From Streptomyces sp. NRRL S-87 (lineage in GTDB: Bacteria > Actinomycetota > Actinomycetes > Streptomycetales > Streptomycetaceae), in contig NZ_JOGB01000010.1 of assembly GCF_000719335.1 (NCBI RefSeq), positions 62,001 through 126,000 of the forward strand: a stretch of 64,000 bases of DNA, written 5' to 3'. Below, one piece after another: positions 41,639 to 49,930 of this stretch (position 1 is the first letter of the stretch; each line of letters starts with the position of its first letter). Under the pieces are notes generated by a model. The model saw only the letters and a program-made list of their open reading frames with translations. It searched no databases and had not been told where the DNA came from. Position numbers and translations under genes: made by a program.

Positions 41639-42591
41639 TGGGCACGGCCGCCAAGGTCCCCGAGACCCGGGCCATGAGCGGGGACGAACTGTCCGCCGAC
41701 GAGGCGTGGGCCACCCTGCGCCGCTACGGCGGCTGGCCCCTGCTGCGCGACTCCTTCGTCCGCTTCCGCTACGCCGACGGCTTCAGCCACTCCCGCGCCC
41801 TGGCCCTGCAGACCGTCCTTGCCGTGGTGCCCCTGCTCATCGCCTTCGTGGGACTGTCGGGCACCCTGCACACCGAAGGGGCGGGACGGATGGCCGAACT
41901 GACGATCCACCGGATCGCCGAGGGTCCCAGCGCCCGCGTCGTCGACGACGCGCTGGAGCGCAGTCGCCACACCGCCGGGGTCGGTGCGGCGGCAGCCCTC
42001 TGGCTGGGGGCGGCGTTCTCCCTGGTCAACGTCACCACCGCCATGTGCCAGATCGAACGCGGCGCCAACCGCATCTACGGCAACGAACGGGACCGTCCCT
42101 TCCACCTCAAGTACCTGCGCGGCCTGATCATGGCGGTGTGCGCCGGGCTGCCGCTCGGTCTCGGCTTCGTCGCCGTGGTCGCCGGTGACGCCCTCGCCTC
42201 GGCAGCGGTGACCGTCTACCACCTGGACGGGGCCACCCGGCAGGCGTGGAACCTGCTGCGCTGGCCGTGCGGCCTACTGCTCGCCCTCATCGCCGCCAGC
42301 GCCGTCTTCCGCCGCTCGCCCCGCCGCCGACAACCCGGATACACCTGGCTGGCCTTCGGCGCGGCCGTGTACCTGGTGCTGTGGACGACCCTGACGTGGC
42401 TGCTGAGCCTCTACCTCGACGCGAGCGGCTCGTTCGACGCCGTCTACGGTCCCCTGAGCGCATTCATGTCCCTGCTGCTGTGGGCCTACCTGACGTCGAT
42501 CGCCCTCTTCCTCGGGCTGTCCTTCGCCGCGCAGCTGGAAGCCGTACGCGGCCGGCGCCCGGGTCCCGTCCAAGACGATCCGGGAGTGTGA
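41638..42591 (+). CDS. YihY/BrkB-family membrane protein
   Basis: 317 residues. The family pattern is present: DSFVRFRYADGFSHSRALAL, QTVLAVVPLLIAFVGLSGTL, NRIYGNERDRPFHLKYLRGL, then hydrophobic helices (AVCAGLPLGLGFVAVVAGDA, WPCGLLLALIAASAVFRRSP) and YGPLSAFMSLLLWAYLTSIA with a FLGLSFAAQLEA end. It is an inner-membrane protein of unknown activity, sometimes annotated ribonuclease BN in error. The start codon overlaps the preceding stop by one base (TGATG). Its place in a lipid-phosphate operon suggests membrane-lipid or envelope function. Confidence 0.88.
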   Translation: MGTAAKVPETRAMSGDELSADEAWATLRRYGGWPLLRDSFVRFRYADGFSHSRALALQTVLAVVPLLIAFVGLSGTLHTEGAGRMAELTIHRIAEGPSARVVDDALERSRHTAGVGAAAALWLGAAFSLVNVTTAMCQIERGANRIYGNERDRPFHLKYLRGLIMAVCAGLPLGLGFVAVVAGDALASAAVTVYHLDGATRQAWNLLRWPCGLLLALIAASAVFRRSPRRRQPGYTWLAFGAAVYLVLWTTLTWLLSLYLDASGSFDAVYGPLSAFMSLLLWAYLTSIALFLGLSFAAQLEAVRGRRPGPVQDDPGV

Positions 42592-43389
42592 ATGCCGACT
42601 CGCGACACCGTACGGCGCCTGCGCGAACGACGCCTCGGACGGGCGGACCTCCGCTTCGGCGCGCGGCTGCTCGCGGCGGCGGTTGCCGCCGCCGTGACCG
42701 CGGTCCCCTTCGTGCTGCTGCTGCTCCTCGTCGAGGGCCACTGGAGACCGCTGCTGCGTGTGGACGCGGGAGCGGCGCACCGGCTGCACGCGGTCGCCCT
42801 CCACCACCCGGCGTGGACCGGGACCCTGCGCTTCCTGTCCGACGTGGTGTGGGACCCGTTCACCCTGCGGACGGTCGTCGCGGTCCTGACGCTGTGGCTG
42901 CTGCACCGCAGGGCGTGGCGGCTGGCAGCCTGGGCCGCCGTGACCGCGGGGGTGGGCGGGCTCACCGGCATGCTGGTCAAGGCCGTGGTGGAGCGCGCCC
43001 GGCCCGCGCTGCAGGACGCCGTCGCCCAGGCCCCCGGCTACTCCTTCCCCTCGGGTCACGCCATGACGGCGACCACGTCCTTCGCCGTCCTCCTGCTGGT
43101 GCTGCTCCCGCTGGTCCCGCGGGGGTGGCGGCCGGCGTGCTGGGGCGCGGCCGCCGTATCGGTGCTGGGCGTCGGCTTCACCAGGGTGGCGCTCGGCGTG
43201 CACTGGTTCAGCGACGTCCTGGGCGGCTGGCTCCTCGGCCTGACCGTCACCGCCCTTACCGCCCGGGCGTTCGAGGCGTGGCGGGCCGACGCGGGCCGCC
43301 ACCGCACGCCGCTCACGGAGGGGCTGGAACCCGAACTCACCGAGCCGACCCCGGAACCGGCCGGCGCGCCGGCCCGGGGTGCGGAGTGA
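42592..43389 (+). CDS. PAP2-superfamily phosphatase
   Basis: 265 residues with about six membrane helices (RLLAAAVAAAVTAVPFVLLL, TVVAVLTLWLLHRRAWRLAA). Motifs are KAVVERARPALQD, FPSGHAMTATTSFAVLL and GVGFTRVALGVHWFSDVLGG, which together form the typical PAP2 active site with the two catalytic histidines. It probably dephosphorylates phosphatidate or undecaprenyl/isoprenyl pyrophosphate. The ATG directly follows the preceding stop (TGA-ATG), so it belongs to the same operon as the fusion protein and the YihY protein. Confidence 0.9.
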   Translation: MPTRDTVRRLRERRLGRADLRFGARLLAAAVAAAVTAVPFVLLLLLVEGHWRPLLRVDAGAAHRLHAVALHHPAWTGTLRFLSDVVWDPFTLRTVVAVLTLWLLHRRAWRLAAWAAVTAGVGGLTGMLVKAVVERARPALQDAVAQAPGYSFPSGHAMTATTSFAVLLLVLLPLVPRGWRPACWGAAAVSVLGVGFTRVALGVHWFSDVLGGWLLGLTVTALTARAFEAWRADAGRHRTPLTEGLEPELTEPTPEPAGAPARGAE

Positions 43390-43525
43390 CACCCCCGGCA
43401 GGCACGTACGGGGGTGGCATCCCACGCCCGACGCCCGCCGGCCGCGGCAGCAACCCGCCCGGGCGCGTCCCGGGCGCCCTGCCGCCGCGCCACCGCGGCC
43501 GACTGCACCTGCCCTTCCTGCCGGT

Positions 43526-43903
43526 TCAGTGCGTCCAGGACTGCAGGAGCTCAGCGATCCGGCCGACCGTCGTGCGGGGGTCGTACAGCTCCTGGGCGAG
43601 GGCGGTGAGCTGGTCGCGGGTGGGGGCGACGGGGACGCCGCTGGCGGTGAGGTACATCGCGGCGGTGGCACAGGCGACGGCGAGGTTGGAGCGTTCCAGC
43701 CAGCGCAGGCGGCCGAGGGTGTGGACGAGGGCGGCGGCGCGGACGTGGGGGGCGTCGTAGACGGGGTGCTCGAGGAGTTCGGCCCGGTGGCGGGCGACCG
43801 CGGCCAGGGGCACGCCGAGGTCTTCGGGTGCCGGGTCCCGGTGGCCGGCGCGTTCGGCGACTTCCAGGATCCAGGTCAGGTCGACATGCAGGGACATACT
43901 CAC
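43526..43903 (-). CDS. Doc/Fic-like toxin component of a toxin-antitoxin pair
   Basis: 125 residues (VSMSLHVDLTWILEVAERAG...). LERSNLAVACATAAMYLTAS aligns with the HPFxDGNKR helix of Doc/Fic toxins. The catalytic His is not preserved here, as in a group of actinobacterial 'Fic-family toxin component' proteins. PVYDAPHVRAAALVHTLGRL is typical of that group. The GTG start overlaps the antitoxin stop by 4 bp. Whether it still transfers AMP or phosphate to a target is uncertain. It may act differently or be a degenerate member. Confidence 0.75.
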   Translation of the reverse strand: MSMSLHVDLTWILEVAERAGHRDPAPEDLGVPLAAVARHRAELLEHPVYDAPHVRAAALVHTLGRLRWLERSNLAVACATAAMYLTASGVPVAPTRDQLTALAQELYDPRTTVGRIAELLQSWTH

Positions 43904-44166
43904 GCGGCAGCGCCCCGGCCGGTACGCGGAGCGGGGGTGTGCCGGGCGTCGAGCCGGGCTTCGAGGTGCTCCAGGTAGGCGCCGTGGGCGTCGAGGAGGC
44001 GTTGGGCGGCTGCCATGCCGGCCGCGCGGGCGCCGGGGGTGCCCTCGGTGATCAGGCGCTGCACGTACTGGTCGAAGTCCGGGCCGCGCGCGGCGGCGTC
44101 GTCCTTCCCGGCGGCCAGGACGTCGGGCTCCGGACGGAGTCGGGTCTGCTGCGTCGTGCTGCTCAT
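43900..44166 (-). CDS. Antitoxin of the Doc-like pair
   Basis: 88 residues starting MSSTTQQTRLRPEPDVLAAG, then KDDAAARGPDFDQYVQRLIT and EGTPGARAAGMAAAQRLLDA. A helical C-terminus binds the toxin in related systems. It precedes and overlaps the toxin gene, as in classic antitoxin-toxin operons. ATG 44166 is chosen because similarity to other Streptomyces antitoxins of this kind begins there. An 11-bp direct repeat immediately upstream could be its binding site. Confidence 0.75.
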   Translation of the reverse strand: MSSTTQQTRLRPEPDVLAAGKDDAAARGPDFDQYVQRLITEGTPGARAAGMAAAQRLLDAHGAYLEHLEARLDARHTPAPRTGRGAAA

Positions 44167-44174
44167 CCTTGGAA

Positions 44175-44196
44175 GGTAGCAGGGTGGTAGCAGGGT
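44175..44196. promoter_or_regulatory. Tandem GGTAGCAGGGT repeat at the toxin-antitoxin promoter
   Basis: Two adjacent copies of the 11-mer GGTAGCAGGGT lie 9 bp upstream of the antitoxin start. Toxin-antitoxin operons are normally autoregulated at such repeats. No other copy was found in the window. Confidence 0.55.
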
Positions 44197-44275
44197 GGGG
44201 TGCCCCCTACAGGGTTCGCTCCGGCCGACCAGGCGGGCGGCCGACAGAACCGGTGGAGGAGGCTGCGGCGCGGGG

Positions 44276-44315
44276 TGAACTCGTGAACTCGTGGACTCGT
44301 GGACTCGTGGACTCC
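44276..44315. repeat. Five tandem copies of an 8-bp unit TGRACTCG
   Basis: TGAACTCG x2, TGGACTCG x2 and a last TGGACTCC follow each other without gaps. The 8-bp period is not a multiple of three, so it is not protein-coding in any useful way. It is a microsatellite in the 220-bp gap between the toxin-antitoxin pair and a membrane-protein gene. Confidence 0.85.
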
Positions 44316-44386
44316 ACCTTGGTGCCGCCCGGCCGTACTTGTCCGCCCCGCGCAACCGCCGGCCGCGCGCCCGCGTCGGAGATTAC

Positions 44387-44860
44387 ATGATCGTTTTGCT
44401 GGTGATCGGGCTCCCCGTCCTCACCGTCGCCATGGCTGGTGCGGTGTTCGTCCGCGTGGGCGTCTCGGTGCGCCACCGCTCGCTACGCCCTCTCATGAGA
44501 GCGGTCGCCTGCTTCCAACTGGCGCTGGCCGGACTCGGGATCGCGGCCCTCGCCTTCGGCTGGGGGCACATGACCGGCTTCAGCGTCCCCGACCCCTATG
44601 CCCAGTGCAACGGGCTGGCCCCTGACCGGGAAACCCCTGAACGGCACCTGGTGACGAGGTCGGTGTTCCCCGTGTCCGTCGTCTGCTCCGACACTCCGGA
44701 CGGCAGGAACGGGGACGAGCAAGTGCCGGGCTGGGTCAACCCGACCGTCTTCACGGCCGGCGGGGTGGGTACCGCGGCCCTGGTGGCGACTCCGTTCACC
44801 GTCCTGCTGCGGCGCCGCCGCCCCGACCCGCGTCCGCGCCAGGGGGCGCGGACGGGTTGA
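44387..44860 (+). CDS. Small membrane protein, unknown function
   Basis: 157 residues with three hydrophobic helices: IVLLVIGLPVLTVAMAGAVF (residues 2-22), AVACFQLALAGLGIAALAFG (about 39-60) and AGGVGTAALVATPFTVLLRR near the C-terminus. Between helices 2 and 3 is a ~65-residue loop with two cysteines (AQCNGL, VVCSDTP), suggesting an extracellular disulfide. ATG 44387 was chosen over an upstream in-frame start (44291) that would run through the tandem repeat. No family recognised. Confidence 0.65.
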   Translation: MIVLLVIGLPVLTVAMAGAVFVRVGVSVRHRSLRPLMRAVACFQLALAGLGIAALAFGWGHMTGFSVPDPYAQCNGLAPDRETPERHLVTRSVFPVSVVCSDTPDGRNGDEQVPGWVNPTVFTAGGVGTAALVATPFTVLLRRRRPDPRPRQGARTG

Positions 44861-45110
44861 GGTGTCCGCGCCGAGGGCCTCACGGTCCGCCTCTGCACTG
44901 TCGGCCGCGCATCCACTCCCCGCCGGGACACCCCTCCGGGCCCGCGGACGTGTTCGGCCGTTCGGCCCACGAAGCGGGGGGTGTGCCGGGCGTCGCCGGA
45001 ACGGGAGGTCTTCGGTCTGTGACCATGGGTCGCTCCGGGTGATCGACGAGGAGCTCCGAGACGGCTGGGGGGGCGCACGTGTCGCGGCTGCGTGACGCTC
45101 CGGGAACACT
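44861..45110. other. Intergenic region
   Basis: 250 bp with no supported gene. It should hold the promoter of the DUF4239 gene at 45111. Confidence 0.4.
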
Positions 45111-45920
45111 GTGGGTGATGTGGTGGACTGGTTGACCTCGCTGCCGGCGGTGGTGCTGGTTGTGGGCTGGCTCTCCGTTGCCTTACTGGTCGCGGCCGTG
45201 GCGCGGATCGGCGTCCGGGCGCTCGTACCGGCCGGGGAGCAGGACCGTGTGCCGCAGATCGCCATGCCCCTGATGCCCACGCTCGGGGCTGCCTTCGCGA
45301 TCTTCGCGGCGCTCTCCCTGGCCAGCGAGGCCGGCTACCTGCGCGCGGCGGAGGGGTTGGTGAGTGACGAGGCGGCCGCGGCCTCCCGTCTGGCGTGGGC
45401 GGCGACGAGTCCGCGCGTCCGGTCCGAGCCGATTCATACGGCGCTGCAGGACTACCTGCGGACCACGCGGGCCAGGGAATGGGAGGGGGCGCCGGCGGCG
45501 TCCGTCGACGACCGTGCGACCGCTCGCGCGATCGCACGGATGGAGCGGAGCGTGCGCGCCGAGGCGGCCCGGCCCGAGCTGGGGTCTCCGGCGAGCACGG
45601 AGCTGCTGGTTTCCCTGGACGGCGTCACCAGTGGTCGTCGCGCCCGCATCGCGGCCGCCTCGCGTGAAGTTCCCACGCTGTACGTCGTCACGCTCGTGGC
45701 CAGCGGACTGGCGTTGATCGTGAATGCCGGCGCACTCGTCTTCCGCAGCAGCCTGCGAACGTCGCTGCTCGTCGTGGGCGTGGCGAGTGTGGTCGGGCTG
45801 AGCCTGGCGTTGCTCTTCGCGCTCAGCGCGCCGTGGAGTGGACCGTTCATCGTGAGCGGCCATGCGATCGACAGCGTGATCGGGGATCTGCGGTCCGGCT
45901 TCTTCGGCGGCGGACCGTAG
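45111..45920 (+). CDS. DUF4239-like membrane protein
   Basis: 269 residues. Helices are predicted at LPAVVLVVGWLSVALLVAAV, MPLMPTLGAAFAIFAALSLA, TLYVVTLVASGLALIVNAGA and LLVVGVASVVGLSLALLFAL. Central soluble helical part ASEAGYLRAAEGLVSDEAAA and a C-terminal GPFIVSGHAIDSVIGDLRSG, which resembles the DUF4239/bestrophin-like family end WSGPFxVsxxPl. Function unknown. The start is GTG 45111; no strong ribosome site is seen, and the helix begins within the first residues. Confidence 0.75.
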   Translation: MGDVVDWLTSLPAVVLVVGWLSVALLVAAVARIGVRALVPAGEQDRVPQIAMPLMPTLGAAFAIFAALSLASEAGYLRAAEGLVSDEAAAASRLAWAATSPRVRSEPIHTALQDYLRTTRAREWEGAPAASVDDRATARAIARMERSVRAEAARPELGSPASTELLVSLDGVTSGRRARIAAASREVPTLYVVTLVASGLALIVNAGALVFRSSLRTSLLVVGVASVVGLSLALLFALSAPWSGPFIVSGHAIDSVIGDLRSGFFGGGP

Positions 45921-46017
45921 AGGAGCGTCCCGTCGGACCGGCCGCATCGGGAGCGGGGCCGCCGCGTCCGGGACCGGCCGTGCGGGCCCGCGGGGGGCCG
46001 AGCCGTACGCCCAGGGC

Positions 46018-46524
46018 TCACCCGTGCGTCCACCCGTGCAGGAGGGCTTCGCGCTCGGGCGGTCTCGGGGTGTCGTCGCCGTGCTGCCGGCTCCAGCCCA
46101 GGAGGGTCCGGGGGTCTGCGGTGCCCTCCCGGAAGCGGGCGAGCAGGTTCTGGGACAGGGCGATCTCCCGGGAGGTGTAGCCGCTGGTCGCCGCTGCCAC
46201 CCGTACCTCCTCTTGCGCCCCGTCCTGCGTCCCCAGGACGAGCAGCATCTGGGGCGGTTCCCCACCTCCGTAACCGGACCCGAGCGTGAGCACCGCTTCC
46301 GCCACCACCGCCAGGAAGCGCCCGGCGTCCTTTGCGTGGCTGCCCACGGGCGCGGCCTCGACCTCCACCGAGCCCAGGGTCGACCACGGCCACGCCCGGA
46401 TGCCGTCGGGGCCCCGCGCCCGCACTCCTTCCGAGGTGATGCGGACGCAGTGCCCCGCCGGATCCGGCGGGGAACCCACGTACACCGAGTGCTCGGTGAT
46501 CCAGAACAGTCCCACCATCGCCAC
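46018..46524 (-). CDS. Hypothetical protein, 168 aa
   Basis: A soluble protein (VAMVGLFWITEHSVYVGSPP...). The N-terminal half is beta-rich with a PH-like pattern: VRITSEGVRARGPDGIRAWP, WSTLGSVEVEAAPVG. It continues with LAVVAEAVLTLGSGYGGGEP, LLVLGTQDGAQEEVRVAAAT and a helical tail REIALSQNLLARFREGTADP. The start is GTG 46524 (GAGGAGG five bases upstream) or ATG 46518. No known function. Confidence 0.65.
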   Translation of the reverse strand: MAMVGLFWITEHSVYVGSPPDPAGHCVRITSEGVRARGPDGIRAWPWSTLGSVEVEAAPVGSHAKDAGRFLAVVAEAVLTLGSGYGGGEPPQMLLVLGTQDGAQEEVRVAAATSGYTSREIALSQNLLARFREGTADPRTLLGWSRQHGDDTPRPPEREALLHGWTHG

Positions 46525-46695
46525 GGCTGCCTCCTCACGTGCGGCCCGTCCGTCTCGGGCTCATGGGCTCGCTCTCGGGCGCCCTGCGGCGCCTGGTTCC
46601 AGTACGCCCCACCGCGGAGAGCGCGGCATGCCCCTGCATCTCGGGGCTTGACCGTCGACGGGTCCGCGGCCTACGTCCGCCGCCCGCGGGAGTCA

Positions 46696-46757
46696 GCCCG
46701 TGCGGAGGCGGCCCGTGCGGAGGCCCCCGTACGGAGGCGGCCCGTACGGAGTCAGCC
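46696..46757. repeat. Four ~15-bp tandem repeats CCCGTRCGGAGGC
   Basis: Copies begin near 46697, 46712, 46726 and 46741 with R = G in the first two and A in the last two. It lies in the non-coding gap before the VOC protein gene. Confidence 0.65.
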
Positions 46758-46834
46758 CCACGGCCGGCGTCGAGGTCCCCCCTCGCGCGACCCGGCATCC
46801 CACTCTGCGACGAGCTGAGTGGAGTCCGCCGGGC

Positions 46835-47185
46835 TCACAGCTCGTGGGCGACCGGGTGCAGGGGTTCGTACAGCGGAAGTTCGGCGCCGCTGGGGAGACG
46901 GATCGCAGTCAGTCTGCCCCAGCGTTGTTCGTTGACCGGGCGGGTGATCTCAACGCCCTTGGCACGGAACTCGACCAGCTGGGAGTCAAGGTCGTCGCAC
47001 ATCAGGTAGAACTCGTGCCGGGGCGGGCCCTCGGTCGGGTGCACCGCCACTTCGGCCGGCGGCAGCTTGAAGACGAGCCAGCCGCCGCCCGCGTCGACCC
47101 CGGGAAAGTCGAGGACCTCACGGATGAAGGAACGGTCCGCCTCGGCGTCCTGGCTGTAGAGGATGACATGCGCACCGCTGATCAT
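46835..47185 (-). CDS. VOC (glyoxalase/bleomycin-resistance fold) protein
   Basis: 116 residues: MISGAHVILYSQDAEADRSF, IREVLDFPGVDAGGGWLVFK, HEFYLMCDDLDSQLVEFRAK, GVEITRPVNEQRWGRLTAIR, LPSGAELPLYEP. The paired beta-alpha-beta-beta-beta modules and the terminal Glu are those of the VOC superfamily. Likely metal-binding His/Glu positions are His in GAHVIL and Glu in PLYEP. Substrate unknown. ATG 47185 is the family start. Confidence 0.85.
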   Translation of the reverse strand: MISGAHVILYSQDAEADRSFIREVLDFPGVDAGGGWLVFKLPPAEVAVHPTEGPPRHEFYLMCDDLDSQLVEFRAKGVEITRPVNEQRWGRLTAIRLPSGAELPLYEPLHPVAHEL

Positions 47186-47677
47186 TGCCGGCTCCGTTCC
47201 GTCCGTCTGCAGGCGGTCGTGTCCCCCCTCCCCCGGCATCCTGACACGCTGACGTCGAGAAGGTCTTCGACTGGGTGGGATGACACGGTGACCCGCTCGA
47301 ACGAGGACGCCCTCCTGGGCAGCCCGACGGACCGCTCGGGGGCCGGGCGCCCCGGTCCGGCTGCCGTCGGTGGGTCACGGCCGCCGACCCCGCCCGTCGA
47401 CGGCCGCGCGCAGCTCTGGCACGAACTCCCCACGCCGCACGTCCAGGTGGGCATCCAGGGACAACCATCGCCCAGCTTCGACCTGCTTCTCCTGCGGTGC
47501 GCGAAGACGACCGCGGTGGGAGCTTCCGGCCACGTGTACGGCGCACGACGCCGACCCGCGCGTTCGTCCTGCATGCCCGCCGCGCCGAAGCCGCGGCGTT
47601 CGTGGCTGAGCGCGCAGGTGGTCGCAGCGTTCTGAGCACTCGGCGGGACAGACCGCCTGCGGTGCACCGCGCCAGCT
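47186..47677. other. Intergenic stretch with possible relic
   Basis: About 490 bp with no complete gene. The minus strand near 47390-47490 shows protein-like text (WLSLDAHLDVRRGEFVPELR) that may be the tail of a decayed gene. It cannot be assigned. Confidence 0.35.
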
Positions 47678-48205
47678 TCAGCCCCGAGACCGGCGGGGCC
47701 GGTGTGGACGACGGCGCCCCGGTGAGGGTTCGGGAGCGGCCTCCGGTGAGGAGAATCCGCCGGGCACCGCGGCCCGCTGCGCCAGGCGCTCCGCGGGAGG
47801 GGTCGCCGGCGTGGGGAGGACGGGCCTGGCGGTGGCCAGGACCGCGAGGTGTGGGACGTGCCGGGCGCAGGCCTGGCAGACCTCGGCCAGGGTCCAGACC
47901 TGACCGACGGCCGGGTTGTGGACGAGGACCAGCAGGCTGGTGCCGGCGCATTGGACGCGGGATTCGTGGAGGGCGCACTGCGCGCTGCCGCAGCTGCAGG
48001 CGGCGTTGGGGCGGGCTCCGGCGAGGCGCCCGTGGGCCTTGATGTGCTCGGCGGCGAAGCGTCGCAGGCTCGCGGCGTCCTTCGAACGGGGCGGCATCCG
48101 GCACGTGGCGTTGCTGCAGGTGACGGACACGGTGTGATCGGAGTGGCCGGCGAGGCGGACCGTCCAGGTCCGTCCCGGCACGCGTGATCCGGGCATCAGG
48201 GTCAA
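47678..48205 (-). CDS. Cysteine-rich hypothetical protein
   Basis: 175 residues. VTCSNATCRMPPRSKDAASL, RRFAAEHIKAHGRLAGARPN, AACSCGSAQCALHESRVQCA and VCQACARHVPHLAVLATARP carry nine cysteines in C-x4-C, C-x-C-x4-C and C-x2-C spacings, plus His residues, indicating one or two zinc-ribbon sites. I know this arrangement from uncharacterised Streptomyces proteins with CRMPPRSKD...AAEH. The C-terminal ~40 residues are Pro/Arg-rich and disordered. Zinc binding is inferred, the role unknown. Confidence 0.7.
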   Translation of the reverse strand: MTLMPGSRVPGRTWTVRLAGHSDHTVSVTCSNATCRMPPRSKDAASLRRFAAEHIKAHGRLAGARPNAACSCGSAQCALHESRVQCAGTSLLVLVHNPAVGQVWTLAEVCQACARHVPHLAVLATARPVLPTPATPPAERLAQRAAVPGGFSSPEAAPEPSPGRRRPHRPRRSRG

Positions 48206-48537
48206 GGTGGGTCCTGTCGTCGTGCTGGTAGCGGCCGGCGTTCCTGCCGGCTCGTGAAGGATCCGCGAGCGCGCCGTGCCGCGGAGGACAGCCGCCGACG
48301 GCGCAGGCGCTCTGGCTCAGAGCGCGCGCAGAGCGGCGCCTACCCTGCCGAGAATATCGGCGTCATCCCCGGAAAGCTGCAGGTACCCCCCGTCCGGCTG
48401 CCTCCCGCGAGCCCGTCAGAGCCGAGGGCCGGCATCCGCCCCGTGAACGCGCACCGGGCAAGGGGCCGAGCCGGACCGGGCGCGCCCGCAACGAGTCGTT
48501 GCCGTGCCCGCGGTCGGCAGGACCTACCGTGGTCACC

Positions 48538-48918
48538 ATGAGTACCCCGGAGCAGAACAAGGCCACCGCCGTGGCGTTCTACGACCTGATGTTCAACGAG
48601 TGCCGGCCGGCCGAGGCCATCGATCGGTACGCGGGGGACACGTACATCCAGCACAACCCCCACGTCGCCGACGGCAAACAGGCCTTCATCGACTATTTCG
48701 AACGCATGGCCGCCGAGTTCCCCGGCAAGAAGGTCGAATTCAAGCGCGTCATTGCCGAGGGGGACCACGTCGTCCTGCACTGCCACCAGACCTGGCCGGA
48801 GGAGGAGTACGCCGGGATGGACGTCTTCCGCTTCGACTCCGCGGGCAGGATCGTCGAGCACTGGGACGTCCTCCAGGTCATCCCGCCCACCTCGAAGAAC
48901 GACAACACCATGTTCTGA
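48538..48918 (+). CDS. SnoaL-like (NTF2-fold) protein
   Basis: 126 residues: [100 protein letters not shown]. This is the SnoaL/ester-cyclase-like branch of the NTF2 superfamily. Such proteins act as small hydrolases, cyclases or isomerases; no polyketide genes are nearby, so the substrate is unknown. The intact start at ATG 48538 is confirmed by the conserved first helix. Confidence 0.85.
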   Translation: MSTPEQNKATAVAFYDLMFNECRPAEAIDRYAGDTYIQHNPHVADGKQAFIDYFERMAAEFPGKKVEFKRVIAEGDHVVLHCHQTWPEEEYAGMDVFRFDSAGRIVEHWDVLQVIPPTSKNDNTMF

Positions 48919-48942
48919 CACGGAGAGGGGGGAAGCGGGTAC

Positions 48943-49713
48943 TCAGTCGACCCCGGTGTCGGCTGCGGTGCGGCCGAGTACGTCGACGCCGAGCGCTGCC
49001 AGTCGACCGACGATGTGCGCGCCCAGCGCCTCCCGGGCGGCATTCAGGTACCGCAGCTCGGTCCGTGCCCGTTCGGCCAGGTCCTCAGGGAGCGGGATCC
49101 CGGCCTCCACGCACTTCGTCATGGTGTGGGTCGCCGACGACAGGGCGTGCCCGAGCGTGGTCGCGTCGATCCCGTGGCCGTTCGCTTCGAGCGCGCGCAG
49201 CATCGAGCCGCGGCGCATCAGAGTGCGGACAGAGCCTGCGTGTGCAAACCAGAGGCCGTCATGGAGCGCTTCGTCGAAGGCCTCGTTGACTTCGGCCCTG
49301 GCCGCGTGCCACGACTCGGAATAGGTCACGGGGTCGACGGGCCGGCCGTCTCTCAGTTCGGCATAGGTGTCGAGGAGGAGCAGGTGCCATGCCCGGGTGG
49401 TCGAGCGCATGCGGTTCAGTCGTTCCGTCGTGGCCGTCTGTCGCGCCAGTCTCTCCGCGGCTTGCTCCCGCTCCTCGGCTGCCTGCCGGTTCAGTTCGGC
49501 CACCCGCAACTCGAACTGCTGTTGACGATGGAGGAGTTCGTCTTCGCGACGCTGCTGCGCGCGCTCCTTCTCCTCTTGCCGGACCAGCGTCTCCCGCCGC
49601 TCCGCCGCCTGCCGTCGATGCAGCAGGAGTGGCCCGACTACCGCGCCCGCTGCACCGACGACGGCCCCACCCGCTGCCCCGATCAGCGCGTACAACGCTG
49701 CTGTGTCCGCCAT
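48943..49713 (-). CDS. N-terminally membrane-anchored coiled-coil protein
   Basis: About 256 residues from ATG 49713 (MADTAALYALIGAAGGAVVG). One membrane helix lies at about residues 5-30 (GAVVGAAGAVVGPLLLHRRQ). A charged coiled coil follows to about 110 (ERRETLVRQEEKERAQQRRE, QQQFELRVAELNRQAAEERE), then a helical domain (RSTTRAWHLLLLDTYAELRD, WHAARAEVNEAFDEALHDGL, LPEDLAERARTELRYLNAAR). Unknown family. Earlier in-frame starts (49761, 49722) would lengthen the N-terminus. Confidence 0.7.
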   Translation of the reverse strand: MADTAALYALIGAAGGAVVGAAGAVVGPLLLHRRQAAERRETLVRQEEKERAQQRREDELLHRQQQFELRVAELNRQAAEEREQAAERLARQTATTERLNRMRSTTRAWHLLLLDTYAELRDGRPVDPVTYSESWHAARAEVNEAFDEALHDGLWFAHAGSVRTLMRRGSMLRALEANGHGIDATTLGHALSSATHTMTKCVEAGIPLPEDLAERARTELRYLNAAREALGAHIVGRLAALGVDVLGRTAADTGVD

Positions 49714-49930
49714 GGCGACCATTCTGCCCGGGGAGGCTGCAACCACCGCGGCAGATCGCAAAGTTGTGCTTCGGGCAGGGCGCCGACCGGACCGTACCGC
49801 TCGGTGTTGTTGATCGCCGTGCGCAGCGCGGCCGGTACCGCGTCCCTGGCCGGCCGGTCCTGATGCGGCGAGGCCTCCCGGCCGAACGAGCGGCCGGGCG
49901 CTCGTGGGGTGGTGCCGGTCGTGGACGGCG

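Noticed and set aside
44276..44315. Possible CRISPR repeats
   Set aside because: The units are 8 bp long and directly adjacent with no spacers; this is a simple tandem repeat.
48499..48537. Upstream in-frame start of the SnoaL-like gene
   Set aside because: The conserved first helix begins at ATG 48538; the extra residues have no similarity to the family.
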